NCBI RefSeq assembly: GCF_021655095.1
Contig: NZ_PPXW01000001.1
Span: 866,541 to 911,716, forward strand
Source of the DNA: Clostridium sp. Cult1
Lineage (GTDB): Bacteria; Bacillota; Clostridia; Tissierellales; Tepidimicrobiaceae
Direction: 5' to 3'
Length of the DNA: 45,176 nt
Numbering within the stretch: the first letter of the stretch is position 1; each line of letters starts with the position of its first letter. The notes under the pieces were generated by a model. It was not told where the DNA came from. It did not search any database and saw only the letters and a list, made by a program, of their open reading frames with translations. A program made the position numbers and the translations under genes. Below, one piece after another: positions 18,362 to 26,809 of the stretch.

Positions 18362-19117
18362 ATGGTTATTATTAAAACTGAACAAGAAATAGAAATGATG
18401 AAAAAAGCTGGAGAGTTATTAGCAACTGTTCATAAAGAAATTGCTAAAATGATTAAACCTGGGATTAGTACTTATGAGGTAGATCAATTTGTGGAACAAT
18501 TTTTGAAAGAACACGGGGCAATCCCAGAGCAAAAGGGTTATCATGGTTATCCTTATGCCACCTGTGCTTCTATTAACGATGAAATATGTCATGGTTTTCC
18601 ACGGAAAACGCCTTTAGAGGATGGAGATATAGTAACTATTGATATGGTAGTAAATTTAGGTGGTTGGTTAGCAGACTCAGCGTGGAGCTATCCTGTAGGG
18701 AATATTTCGGTTGAGGCTAAAAAATTACTAGATGTAACTAAGAAAGCCTTGTATTTAGGCATAGAGAAAGCAGTGATTGGCAATAGAATAGGAGATATAT
18801 CCTATTCTATTCAATCCTATGTTGAGTCGGAAGGGTTTTCTGTTGTAAGAGATTTTGTAGGCCATGGAATAGGGAAGAATATGCATGAAGATCCACAAGT
18901 ACCCCATTTTGGGACACCTGGTAGAGGCTTAAGACTTATGGAAGGCATGGTTTTAACTATAGAGCCTATGATAAATATCGGTAAGTATGCTTGTACGATA
19001 GATGATAATCAGTGGACAGCGAGAACCATTGACGGCAAGCTCTCTGCTCAGTATGAACACACTATCGCTATAACAAAGGAAGGACCATTGATTTTGACTG
19101 ATCAAGAACAAGATTAG
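18362..19117 (+). CDS. map: Methionine aminopeptidase, type I
   Basis: Removes the initiator methionine from new proteins. 251 residues with all five metal ligands of the pita-bread fold: D94, D105, H168, E201 and E232, plus substrate-binding H77 in the CHGFP motif. The SAWSYPVG segment after D105 is typical of the second MetAP found in many Firmicutes, so this may be a paralogue of the gene in the ribosomal cluster. SD AGGAAAGGA precedes the ATG. Confidence 0.95.
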   Translation: MVIIKTEQEIEMMKKAGELLATVHKEIAKMIKPGISTYEVDQFVEQFLKEHGAIPEQKGYHGYPYATCASINDEICHGFPRKTPLEDGDIVTIDMVVNLGGWLADSAWSYPVGNISVEAKKLLDVTKKALYLGIEKAVIGNRIGDISYSIQSYVESEGFSVVRDFVGHGIGKNMHEDPQVPHFGTPGRGLRLMEGMVLTIEPMINIGKYACTIDDNQWTARTIDGKLSAQYEHTIAITKEGPLILTDQEQD

Positions 19118-19144
19118 TTTTACATGGGATAATTAATCTATGTA

Positions 19145-19165
19145 GGGGCGATATTAGGTCGCCCC
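19145..19165. repeat. GC-rich hairpin of the GTAGGGGCGA type
   Basis: Arms GGGGCGA (19145-19151) and TCGCCCC (19159-19165) with a 7-nt loop, a sharp GC-rich island between map and the response regulator. No T-run follows. Hairpins with this GTAGGGGCG core recur between genes in various bacterial genomes; here it may be a dispersed repeat or end the map transcript. Confidence 0.5.
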
Positions 19166-19186
19166 GATAAACCAGGAGGATGTATT

Positions 19187-19825
19187 ATGATTAAAGTCTT
19201 GATAGTCGATGATCAAGCCCTCATAAGAGAAGGGTTAAATATGATGTTGAATCTTTATGGAGAAATAAAGATAGTTGGAGAGGCAATTAATGGTCAAGAA
19301 GCAATTGAAGTTATTGAAGAGAAAGAAGTAGATGTAATCCTTATGGATATTCGAATGCCTTTGATGGATGGAGTTGAGGCAACTAGAATTGTAAAAGAAA
19401 AATATCCTCATATAAAAATAATAATACTGACTACCTTTAATGAAGATGAATATATATTTCAAGGATTAAACAATGGTGCAGATGGATATATTCTCAAAGA
19501 TGTAAGTTCAAAAGAATTAGTAAATAGTATTAAATCCGTTTATAAAGGAGATATATTATTTCATGGAGAGGTTGCTAAAACTATAGCTGGTGCCATGCAA
19601 GACAAGAAGCTAATTCAAAATAAGAAAAACATATTAGAAGAGTTAACCCCTAGAGAAATGGAAATAACAAAGTTAGTAGGTCAAGGAAAAAGCAACAAGG
19701 AGATAAGTAAAATCCTATACATAACAGAAGGTACGGTAAAGAATCATATAACTAGGATATTAAGTAAATTAGATCTGAGAGATAGGACACAATTAGCAAT
19801 TTGGTTAAAAACTTACAATAATTAA
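19187..19825 (+). CDS. NarL/FixJ-family response regulator
   Basis: Transcription factor of 212 residues. N-terminal receiver with phosphoacceptor D54 in LMDIRMP, acidic pocket DD near residues 8-9, and the conserved Lys in ILKDVSSKEL. C-terminal LuxR-type helix-turn-helix at about 148-208 (LTPREMEITKLVGQGKSNKEI). The HisKA_3-type kinase encoded 1.4 kb downstream is its evident partner, with an MFS transporter between them. That order suggests that the transporter is the regulated target. SD CAGGAGG precedes the ATG. Confidence 0.95.
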   Translation: MIKVLIVDDQALIREGLNMMLNLYGEIKIVGEAINGQEAIEVIEEKEVDVILMDIRMPLMDGVEATRIVKEKYPHIKIIILTTFNEDEYIFQGLNNGADGYILKDVSSKELVNSIKSVYKGDILFHGEVAKTIAGAMQDKKLIQNKKNILEELTPREMEITKLVGQGKSNKEISKILYITEGTVKNHITRILSKLDLRDRTQLAIWLKTYNN

Positions 19826-19854
19826 TCACCATAAATAAGGGGAGAAGATTGTAT

Positions 19855-19870
19855 TATGACTTAAGTCATA
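19855..19870. promoter_or_regulatory. Perfect 16-bp palindrome upstream of the MFS gene
   Basis: TATGACTTAAGTCATA reads the same on both strands and lies 30 nt after the response-regulator stop. NarL-family dimers bind inverted repeats of this size, so it is a candidate binding site for the adjacent regulator. A partial copy (TATGACT) recurs at about 19909. Confidence 0.5.
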
Positions 19871-19927
19871 TATTAAAATATCACCAAAAAGGTGACCTTA
19901 GATTCAAGATATGACTGGAATTTAACG

Positions 19928-19962
19928 CTATACTAGATATAAAAGATTTATATCTAGTATAG
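19928..19962 (+). promoter_or_regulatory. 16-bp stem-loop abutting the MFS Shine-Dalgarno
   Basis: Perfect arms CTATACTAGATATAAA (19928-19943) and complement (19947-19962) with a 3-nt loop. The stem ends at the first G of GAGGAGG, the SD of the MFS gene at 19976. It could be an operator in DNA or an RNA hairpin affecting ribosome access or mRNA stability. There is no T-run, so it is not a standard terminator. Confidence 0.55.
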
Positions 19963-19975
19963 AGGAGGTTTTATC

Positions 19976-21163
19976 ATGAATAATTTAAAAGCTTTAAAGA
20001 AATCCATATTTTATATTTCTTTTCCATTTTCCCTAATAGGCTTTTTATTTCCGGTATATGCCCATTCTATAGGGGTATCTGTTATAGAATTAGGGATTAT
20101 ATACTCAGTTTTTTCTTTATTTACAATTTTAATAAGACCCGTGGTTGGATTATTAATTGACAAAAAAGGTAGGAAAATAGGGGTGGTTTTAGGAGTAGTA
20201 TTTTATTGTTTAGTAAACCTTCTTTTTCTAATGGGCAATAGTTTTAAATATCTATTAATTGTTAGAATTTTTCAAGGTATAGGTGGGTCTTTTCTTTGGA
20301 TTAGTATAGATACGATTATATCCGATATAAGTAATGAAAGTAATAGATCAGAAAATTTTGGAATTATAAATGAATCTCTAAGTAAAGGTGGATTTTTAGG
20401 AGCTTTTATAGGATTCACTATAATATATAATAATTTTTTTAACGACTCCTTTAGAATCTTATTTTTTATCTATTTAATTACAAGTTTAATTAGTCTTTAT
20501 TATGCAGTTTCAAAAGTAGAGGAAACTATTTCTTATAAAAAATCTTATGAAGAAGATATGATAAAGAATTATAAAAATTTTAATCTATTTTTAGTTTTAA
20601 TGGGTTCTTTAGCTTTTATATCTAGTTTAACAGCTCACACCTATCTTATTTATGTTAGAGAAAATATTACAGATCAACTATATCTAATAAATTATCTTTT
20701 CATTCCTAGTGCTATTCTGTCTATGTTTTTACCCAATAAATTTGGCAAAGTATCCGACAGATATGATAGAAGAAAAATATTATGTAGTGGTATATTGGTT
20801 CTTGGAATATTGTATTTATTGATTCCAGCAATAAACAATTACTATTATTTTATAGTAATCAATACTTTAATTGCCATAACTTCAATGTTTTACGGTCCAG
20901 CTCAATCTGCTTTAGTAGTTGATATAGTAGGGGATAATCAAAGGGGAAAATCCTATGGGAAATACAAATTTGCTCTTGGTATTGGAGGTATGCTAGGTTC
21001 TATGCTAGGTGCTTTTGTTTATGAACAAATAGGGAACGCAATAGTATTTTATATTAAAGGAATAATGTTGATTAGTCTTAGTATGTTAGTAATTAAGCTG
21101 ATAGATGTTAAAATAGGATTTACTAAAGTTGAAAACTCAAGGGAAAGTATAGACAGAATTTAA
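19976..21163 (+). CDS. MFS transporter, drug-efflux type
   Basis: Membrane transporter of 395 residues with about 12 hydrophobic segments. The loop 2-3 signature RPVVGLLIDKKGRK and the matching loop in the second half (KFGKVSDRYDRRK) are classic MFS motif A. No substrate domain is recognisable; the family includes multidrug and sugar-phosphate efflux. It lies between a response regulator and its kinase and has an elaborate leader with two dyads, so inducible expression by that two-component system is likely. Confidence 0.88.
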   Translation: MNNLKALKKSIFYISFPFSLIGFLFPVYAHSIGVSVIELGIIYSVFSLFTILIRPVVGLLIDKKGRKIGVVLGVVFYCLVNLLFLMGNSFKYLLIVRIFQGIGGSFLWISIDTIISDISNESNRSENFGIINESLSKGGFLGAFIGFTIIYNNFFNDSFRILFFIYLITSLISLYYAVSKVEETISYKKSYEEDMIKNYKNFNLFLVLMGSLAFISSLTAHTYLIYVRENITDQLYLINYLFIPSAILSMFLPNKFGKVSDRYDRRKILCSGILVLGILYLLIPAINNYYYFIVINTLIAITSMFYGPAQSALVVDIVGDNQRGKSYGKYKFALGIGGMLGSMLGAFVYEQIGNAIVFYIKGIMLISLSMLVIKLIDVKIGFTKVENSRESIDRI

Positions 21164-21201
21164 AGTTTACAAAGCACCTAATATTCTCAGGTGGTGTTTA
21201 G

Positions 21202-22332
21202 ATGAAAAAATGGGAAAGATATAATTATGTATTGAGAATTATTTTGTATATTATCTTTTTTACTGATCTTTTTTTTAGAAACAAAGGAGATACAACAAAC
21301 TTAATTATCTATTCGCTAATATTGGTCTTGGCAATTTCTAATGACTATTTAAGATATAATTTTTTTTATAAAAGGTCTAGTACTATATATTATACTTCTA
21401 TAATAATTTCAATTGTTTTTGGAGGAGTATTAAAATTTATTGTAGGAGGATATATAGTAATTTATTTATATATAATCTTGATTCATATAGCTTTTATAAA
21501 GGATATGAGAGTAGTAAAATATCTATATACCCTAAATCTAATTGTAATTATATTTTCATCTTTATTTCGAATTGCATTATTAGAAGGGGTAACGGTTATA
21601 CAATTATTTAGAATGAATCTATTAGATTTCTTTATGATGAGTGTGGCATTATTCTTTTCTACTACTACTATATTTTCCTACAGAGCATTGCTAATAGAAA
21701 AAAATAGGGTAGAAAAGTTAAATAAAGAAATAGAAAAATTAGCTATTACAAAAGAGAGGAATAGGGTAGCCCAAGAAATTCACGACAATTTAGGTCATAG
21801 CCTTGTAGCATTGAATATGAATCTAGATGTGATAGGTAATATGGTGGATAAAGAAGATGAAATTAATGAAATAATAGTTAAATGTCAAAGACTAACTAAA
21901 GACAGTATGGAGAACCTAAGAAGAGCAGTATATGCATTAAAAGATGAGAATATATCTGAAGGATTGATTAAGTCCGTAGAGAAGTTAACTCATAATATTG
22001 TAGGTAAATATAATATAGTTATAAAGTATAATATAGATGAAAAAATTGAAGAATATTCTCCAGAGTATAAAAACATCATATATACTACCATTAAAGAAAG
22101 TATAACTAATAGTATTAAACATGGTAAATCTAGTATAGTGAAAATAGAAATAAAAGTAGTAGACCAAATATATATGACAATAGAGGATAATGGGAATGGA
22201 TGTGAAGAAATTGTTAAGGGAAATGGGCTGATTGGAATAGAGGAAAGGGCTGGAAAAATCAAAGGCAGTGTTAGATTTGTAACGGAGAAAACTAAAGGAT
22301 TTAGGACAGAAATAATTTTGCCTATTGAATAG
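21202..22332 (+). CDS. Sensor histidine kinase, HisKA_3/NarX-like
   Basis: Membrane sensor kinase of 376 residues. Residues 10-155 hold several hydrophobic segments with almost no extracellular loop, as in intramembrane-sensing kinases. The dimerisation and phosphoacceptor box contains H194 in AQEIHDNLGHSL, typical of HisKA_3. The ATPase domain shows an N box (ESITNSIKHGKSS) and a G box (DNGNG...GLIGIEERA). It pairs with the NarL-type regulator at 19187. SD AGGTGGTG precedes the ATG by a normal distance. Confidence 0.93.
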   Translation: MKKWERYNYVLRIILYIIFFTDLFFRNKGDTTNLIIYSLILVLAISNDYLRYNFFYKRSSTIYYTSIIISIVFGGVLKFIVGGYIVIYLYIILIHIAFIKDMRVVKYLYTLNLIVIIFSSLFRIALLEGVTVIQLFRMNLLDFFMMSVALFFSTTTIFSYRALLIEKNRVEKLNKEIEKLAITKERNRVAQEIHDNLGHSLVALNMNLDVIGNMVDKEDEINEIIVKCQRLTKDSMENLRRAVYALKDENISEGLIKSVEKLTHNIVGKYNIVIKYNIDEKIEEYSPEYKNIIYTTIKESITNSIKHGKSSIVKIEIKVVDQIYMTIEDNGNGCEEIVKGNGLIGIEERAGKIKGSVRFVTEKTKGFRTEIILPIE

Positions 22333-22404
22333 CCTTTTTTAATAACCTCAAATAGTTCTGAAAATAGTGCAACCCTTTTGTACAGATTACTATTCATAGG
22401 ATAA

Positions 22405-22435
22405 AAATAAGTCGGAGATCCTTCCCGACTTATTT
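22405..22435. terminator. Bidirectional terminator
   Basis: Perfect 11-bp arms AAATAAGTCGG and CCGACTTATTT around a 9-nt loop, between the convergent kinase and DUF1667 genes and overlapping the latter's stop codon. The TAAGTCGG core recurs in the terminator at 40466. Confidence 0.78.
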
Positions 22436-22795
22436 GACTCTTCTTGCAGCTACTACATCTACACCTAATCCTAATATATTTTTTATAATTATATCTCCCT
22501 TTTGAATAGGAGCAGAAACTTCGGTAGAATTAAAGATTTTCAAACACTCATCCACCTTATCTTTTGGTATTACCCCTGTGGTTCTAACAGACAAATGTTT
22601 CATAGGAGCATTCTTTAATAATACTCTACCAGTCAAAATTCTTGAAGGCTCTGTTACCTCCTTTATTCCAAATTCTATTCCTCTACCACAGCTATTTCCT
22701 TCTACGGTATATCCTGAAGGGGCTGATTCATTTTTATATATTGTAAGTTCACATCCAATAGGACAAACTTTACATTTTTTTATTATCTTTTCCAT
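22430..22795 (-). CDS. DUF1667 Cys-rich protein
   Basis: Small protein of about 121 residues. The N-terminus holds a CKVCPIGC motif and a further Cys in GNSCGRG, likely metal or Fe-S ligands; the remainder matches DUF1667 (TGRVLLKNAPMKHLSVRTTGVIPK). Such proteins usually follow an FAD/NAD dehydrogenase and a GlpA/GlpO-type glycerol-3-phosphate dehydrogenase, but here the gene is alone. ATG 22795 is chosen because GGAGG lies 10 nt upstream; the longer frame to 22825 starts before that SD. Confidence 0.87.
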   Translation of the reverse strand: MEKIIKKCKVCPIGCELTIYKNESAPSGYTVEGNSCGRGIEFGIKEVTEPSRILTGRVLLKNAPMKHLSVRTTGVIPKDKVDECLKIFNSTEVSAPIQKGDIIIKNILGLGVDVVAARRVK

Positions 22796-22897
22796 TGGTG
22801 TATTCGCCTCCATAAAATATAACAATATTATAGCGTGAATTACTATATTATATCATATTAATTATTAATTATAAGTGACCATCAAAAGGAATTTTTA

Positions 22898-22927
22898 TTG
22901 TTGGAAATATAAAAACTTTGATATAAT
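22898..22927 (+). promoter_or_regulatory. Possible promoter of the hemolysin III gene
   Basis: -10 TATAAT (22922-22927) with a candidate -35 TTGTTG 18 nt upstream (TTGGAA at 15 nt is an alternative). Weakly supported on the -35 side. Confidence 0.4.
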
Positions 22928-23007
22928 TTGGATATGATTATATAAATAAGGTATACTTAGAATAAAGAAAATAGAAGTTTTATAAAATAAAAGGAGAATG
23001 GTAAACT

Positions 23008-23655
23008 ATGAAAAATAATAACCAATATTCTAAAAAAGAAGAAATTGCTAATGGTATAACCCACGGATTAGGAATATTGTTTGGAATAGTAGCTTTAATC
23101 ATATTGCTAATTCTATCCATTAGAAAAGAAGATACTATTTCCATTGTTGCTTTTAGTATATATGGATTTTGTCTAATACTTATGTATTTATCTTCAACCC
23201 TTTATCATTCAATTAGAAATCAAAAGGCAAAAAGAATTTTAAGAGTGTTTGATCATTCATCCATTTTTTTATTTATAGCAGGGACTTATACTCCTATAGC
23301 TTTGCTTTCAATGGAAGGAAGATTAAGAATAGGAATTATGACAGCTATTTGGACTATTGCTATATTTGGGGTAATATTTAAAATATTTACTGCTGGTAAA
23401 TTGGATAAATATAAAGCAGTATCTTTAATTATGTATATTGCCATGGGGTGGATAGCATTGTTTACAATAAAACCTATTGTTAGGATGACATCTTTAGGTT
23501 TCATGCTATGGATTTTAGGAGGGGGACTAGTCTATACACTTGGGACAGTATTTTATAGTAGTAAAAAAATTTCATATAATCATGCTATATGGCATCTGTT
23601 TGTATTGGGAGGTACAGTACTTCATTTTGTAGGAATATTGATATATTTGGCTTAA
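23008..23655 (+). CDS. Hemolysin III / PAQR-family membrane protein
   Basis: Seven-helix membrane protein of 215 residues (YqfA/TrhA family). Diagnostic motifs: EEIANGITHGLG at 11-22, STLYHS (His near residue 71), FDHSSIFLFIAGTYTP, and HAIWHLFVLGGTVLHF near the C-terminus. The conserved His residues are the metal site of the CREST/PAQR superfamily. Bacterial members affect membrane fluidity or energetics; cytolysis by this family is not well supported. It is a single-gene unit with its own terminator. Confidence 0.93.
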   Translation: MKNNNQYSKKEEIANGITHGLGILFGIVALIILLILSIRKEDTISIVAFSIYGFCLILMYLSSTLYHSIRNQKAKRILRVFDHSSIFLFIAGTYTPIALLSMEGRLRIGIMTAIWTIAIFGVIFKIFTAGKLDKYKAVSLIMYIAMGWIALFTIKPIVRMTSLGFMLWILGGGLVYTLGTVFYSSKKISYNHAIWHLFVLGGTVLHFVGILIYLA

Positions 23656-23734
23656 TCAATCAATAAATAAGTGTATATGTTATTTAAGAAACTTAGCACT
23701 TTATGTATTTAAATCAATATATTAGTAAGTAGAG

Positions 23735-23790
23735 AACTAAAGTCAAGTTTGAAATGTTTTGTTATTATTTCAAATTTGACTTTAGTTTTT
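23735..23790 (+). terminator. Long rho-independent terminator
   Basis: 21-nt arms (23735-23755 and 23767-23787) paired throughout with a single G-U, 11-nt loop, ending in TTTTT. Unusually long stem for a terminator. Confidence 0.88.
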
Positions 23791-23838
23791 GTAACTTTTA
23801 TCTTCATTTCTCGAATATATAGTGGAGGGTGATAAAAA

Positions 23839-24714
23839 ATGAAGATAAAATTAGAAAATATCAGTAAAGAATACAATAGTGTAAAAGCGCTTGACAATAT
23901 TAATTTAGAAATTAATTCTCCGGCGATGATTGGATTTGTAGGACCTAATGGAGTAGGAAAAAGTACACTAATGAAAATGTTGGTAGGACAATTGCTTCCT
24001 ACAAGTGGAAGTATCACAGTAGATGGAATTCCTCTACATAAAAACGAAAAACATCTTAAAGAAAAATTAGGATACTTGCCTCAACATTTTGGATTGTATG
24101 AGGAACTTAAGGTAGAGGAATTTCTGGATTAAATGGCTTGTCTAAAAGGTATAAACAAGAATAAAAGAAAAGCAATTGATAGGGCTATTAGTATGACAAG
24201 TTTAGAAGAAAAAAGAAAGTTGAAGATAAAGACCCTTTCTGGAGGACAAAAGCAAAGAGTGGGTATTGCTCAGGCAATACTCAACAATCCTGAATTATTG
24301 ATAGTTGATGAGCCTACAGTAGGTCTTGATCCAGAAGAAAGAATTAAATTTAGAAATCTTTTCTCTGAAAATTCCGAGAAGAAAATAGTTATATTATCTA
24401 CTTACATTATTGAAGATGTAGAATCAATATGTAATTCGATAATTATTTTAAATAAAGGGAAAATACTTTTTGTTGGACAACCTAATGAATTGGTTAAAGA
24501 AGCTGTGGAACATGTGGGAACTATTGAAATTACAGGAGGCGATAGAGAAGAAATATTAGAAAGAGAGGTATGGTAGATCACGGGCTTAGAATTAGAAAAG
24601 AAGGTACTTCAGAATAATATAAAGATACTTAATTTTAGAAATATACTTCTATCTCTTAGCTATATATGGGCCATATTATTTATGACAAATAATAATAATC
24701 TTTCAGAAGAATGA
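23839..24714 (+). pseudogene. ABC-2 type transporter ATPase, broken by in-frame stops
   Basis: Continuous homology to a bacitracin/ABC-2 exporter ATPase in one reading frame, interrupted by TAA at 24130-24132 (context EFLD-stop-MACLKGI, where relatives usually have an aromatic residue) and TAG at 24574-24576. Walker A GPNGVGKST, signature LSGGQKQRVG and Walker B LIVDEP survive, but the H-loop His is Tyr (LSTYIIEDVE). After TAG the frame stays open for 45 codons to TGA 24714. No permease gene follows. Stops by substitution, a lost catalytic His and a missing partner together support a true pseudogene rather than a sequencing slip. It has a good SD (GGAGGGTG). Confidence 0.88.
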
Positions 24715-24801
24715 CTTTCTATCTATATAGTTTGGTAAACTTATACATATTAAGTTAGAATGATTAATATATAAATTAAATATTATAAAGGGAGTGAAAG
24801 C

Positions 24802-25542
24802 ATGACTAAAAATATTGGAAAAGAATTTATTGAGAAAACAAAATATCAATACATGGGTGAAACAGATCAACAAAAAGAATTGCCCCAGCCACCTTTAGAA
24901 TTAGCATACGACAAGGATGCAGTATTAATAGACCTTCCGCCAGTGAAAGATATCGAAGTTAAAGAAATAGACTTAAGGAAAGTTATAGAATCAAGAAAAA
25001 GTCTTAGAAAATATGCGGATGAACCTTTAACTATGGAAGAATTATCTTATCTTTTGTGGTGTACTCAAGGGGTGAAGGCAATTACTTCAAGACCAACAAC
25101 ATTAAGAAATATTCCTTCTGCAGGGGCTAGGCATTCTTTTGAAACTTACCTACTTATGAATAGGGTAAATGAAATAAAACCAGGGTTATATAGATATTTA
25201 GCTATTGATCACAAGCTGGTGGAAGTTAATACTGAGCCAGGTATAGCTGAAAAAGTAACCTCCAGTTGTCTCGACCAAATATTTGTAAAAAATAGTGCAG
25301 TAACTTTCATATGGAGTACAGTAATTTATAGAATGAAATGGAGATATGGTGAAAGGGGATATAGATATGTACATTTAGATGCAGGACATGTATGTCAAAA
25401 TCTGTACTTAGCTTCTCAGTCTATAGATTGTGGAGCCTGTGCAATTGCAGCTTTTGACGACAATGAATTAAACAAATTGATTGGGTTAGACGGAGAGGAA
25501 CAATTTGTTGTTTATCTTGCAACAGTAGGAAAAAGGATATAA
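24802..25542 (+). CDS. SagB/ThcOx-type FMN dehydrogenase
   Basis: Nitroreductase-superfamily protein of 246 residues. N-terminal RKSLRKYADEPLT supplies FMN phosphate contacts, PSAGARHSFETYL is the SagB-type motif, and GACAIAAFDDNELNKLIGL closes the FMN site. SagB enzymes oxidise azolines in RiPP maturation, but there is no YcaO cyclodehydratase or precursor peptide nearby. Stand-alone members are common in anaerobes and their reaction is unknown. SD AAAGGGAGTG precedes the ATG. Confidence 0.88.
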   Translation: MTKNIGKEFIEKTKYQYMGETDQQKELPQPPLELAYDKDAVLIDLPPVKDIEVKEIDLRKVIESRKSLRKYADEPLTMEELSYLLWCTQGVKAITSRPTTLRNIPSAGARHSFETYLLMNRVNEIKPGLYRYLAIDHKLVEVNTEPGIAEKVTSSCLDQIFVKNSAVTFIWSTVIYRMKWRYGERGYRYVHLDAGHVCQNLYLASQSIDCGACAIAAFDDNELNKLIGLDGEEQFVVYLATVGKRI

Positions 25543-25550
25543 GGAGGATA

Positions 25551-25703
25551 GTGATTTGCTTGAAGGTAGGTTTTTATGATATAGGCGAAATAGATGAGAC
25601 AGTTTTGAAATATGCAGTGCATTAGGGACGGTTCTTTTTGCACATGGATAGCAAATGGTTAATTTCAAAGAAGATCACTAGCTTACAAAAACAATTGGTT
25701 TAA
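25551..25703 (+). pseudogene. NUDIX hydrolase remnant interrupted by a REP hairpin
   Basis: A perfect SD (AAGGAGG, 25541-25547) leads into a GTG/TTG start and 20 residues (KVGFYDIGEIDETVLKYAV) resembling the start of Firmicute NUDIX hydrolases. The frame stops at TAG 25623 inside a REP-like hairpin. In the same frame past the hairpin comes SKWLISKK, which fits the next NUDIX segment (KW..VKHK), then degeneration and TAA at 25701. The NUDIX box itself is missing. Identification is by pattern recall and not certain. Confidence 0.55.
25617..25643 (+). repeat. Solo REP-like element
   Basis: 27 nt bounded by GTGCA and TGCAC with inner stem AGGGA/TCTTT (two G-U pairs) around CGGT. It shares GGGACGGTTCTTTTTGCA with the REP next to the Y1 transposase gene at 28578, about 3 kb away, and is therefore a likely product of that transposase. 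Confidence 0.75.
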
Positions 25704-25730
25704 ACATAATATAATTTATATAATTTTAAG

Positions 25731-25760
25731 AAAACACCTTTTTGATAGGGAGGTGTTTTT
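25731..25760 (+). terminator. Rho-independent terminator
   Basis: Arms AAAACACCT (25731-25739) and AGGTGTTTT (25751-25759) with an 11-nt loop, ending in a T-run. It isolates the remnant region from the ABC-2 operon. Confidence 0.85.
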
Positions 25761-25764
25761 CTCA

Positions 25765-25793
25765 TTGACATCTCTATTAAATTTTGATAATAT
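25765..25793 (+). promoter_or_regulatory. Sigma-A promoter of the ABC-2 operon
   Basis: -35 TTGACA (25765-25770), 17-nt spacer, -10 TAATAT (25788-25793), just after the terminator and 36 nt before the GTG start. Confidence 0.75.
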
Positions 25794-25828
25794 TTTGCAT
25801 ACGTCTAAAAATGAAAGGGGGTTTTTCA

Positions 25829-26809
25829 GTGCTTATTGTGGCGGAGGATTTGAGTAAGTCATTTAAAATCTCCAAAAGAAATGTTGGTATAAAGAATGCT
25901 TTTAAGAGTCTTTTTCACAGGGAATATGAAACTATAAAAGCTTTGGACAAGGTATCCTTTGAAATTGAGGAAGGAGAATTGGTAGGATACATAGGACCAA
26001 ATGGAGCAGGCAAATCTACTACAGTAAAAATATTAAGCGGAATCCTCACTCCTGATTCGGGGAAATGCAAAGTATTAGGAAAAGTTCCTTGGAAAGAGAG
26101 AATAGAGCATGTAGGAAATATTGGTGTGGTATTTGGTCAGAGGACTCAACTATGGTGGGATTTACCTGTTATAGATTCCTTTGAGCTCCTGAGAGATATA
26201 TACAAAGTACCATACAAAGACTACGAAAAAACTAAAAAAGAGCTTATAGAACGGCTGGACTTAATAGGTTTTATAAACACCCCTGTTAGGCAATTAAGCC
26301 TTGGACAAAAAATGCGATGCGAATTAGCAGCTTCATTACTCCATTCTCCTTCTATATTATTTCTAGATGAACCCACCATTGGTCTTGATGCAGTATCCAA
26401 ATTAGCTGTTCGCCAATTCATTAAAGAGTTGAATAAAGAGAAGAAAGTTACAATTATACTTACTACCCATGATATGGACGATATTGAAACTCTATGTAGT
26501 AGAGTTATTGTCATAGGTAAAGGGCAAATTCTCTCCGATGGCTCCCTTGATCAATTGAGAAATAGGGTATCTCAGGAACGAAGATTGACTATAAAGTTAG
26601 AAAATAATGGATTTAACATCTCTATTGAAGGTGCTTATCTTGTGAAAAGGGAAGGCAATATAGCTTTTATTAACTTTGACCCTAAAATAATTTCACCTGC
26701 AAAATTAATTAGTATTATATCCAATACTCATAGAATAAAAGACCTATTTATTGAAAATCCCCCTATAGAAGAAATTATCGCTAGTTTATATGGGGAGTTA
26801 AAAATATGA
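25829..26809 (+). CDS. ABC-2 exporter ATPase
   Basis: ATPase of about 326 residues. Walker A GPNGAGKST, a Q-loop region with GQRTQLWWDLP typical of the ATPase partner of ABC2_membrane_6-type permeases, signature LSLGQKMR, Walker B ILFLDEP, H-loop TTHD. It has a C-terminal extension of about 80 residues. GTG 25829 is preferred: a GGGGG SD lies 8-9 nt upstream, while the open frame to 25784 lacks one. It overlaps the permease gene by 4 nt. Relatives include viologen and drug exporters; substrate not determinable. Confidence 0.9.
   Translation: MLIVAEDLSKSFKISKRNVGIKNAFKSLFHREYETIKALDKVSFEIEEGELVGYIGPNGAGKSTTVKILSGILTPDSGKCKVLGKVPWKERIEHVGNIGVVFGQRTQLWWDLPVIDSFELLRDIYKVPYKDYEKTKKELIERLDLIGFINTPVRQLSLGQKMRCELAASLLHSPSILFLDEPTIGLDAVSKLAVRQFIKELNKEKKVTIILTTHDMDDIETLCSRVIVIGKGQILSDGSLDQLRNRVSQERRLTIKLENNGFNISIEGAYLVKREGNIAFINFDPKIISPAKLISIISNTHRIKDLFIENPPIEEIIASLYGELKI

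Noticed and set aside
24802-25542. SagB gene as part of a RiPP biosynthetic cluster
   Set aside because: No YcaO protein, precursor peptide or protease nearby; neighbours are pseudogenes and an exporter behind its own promoter.
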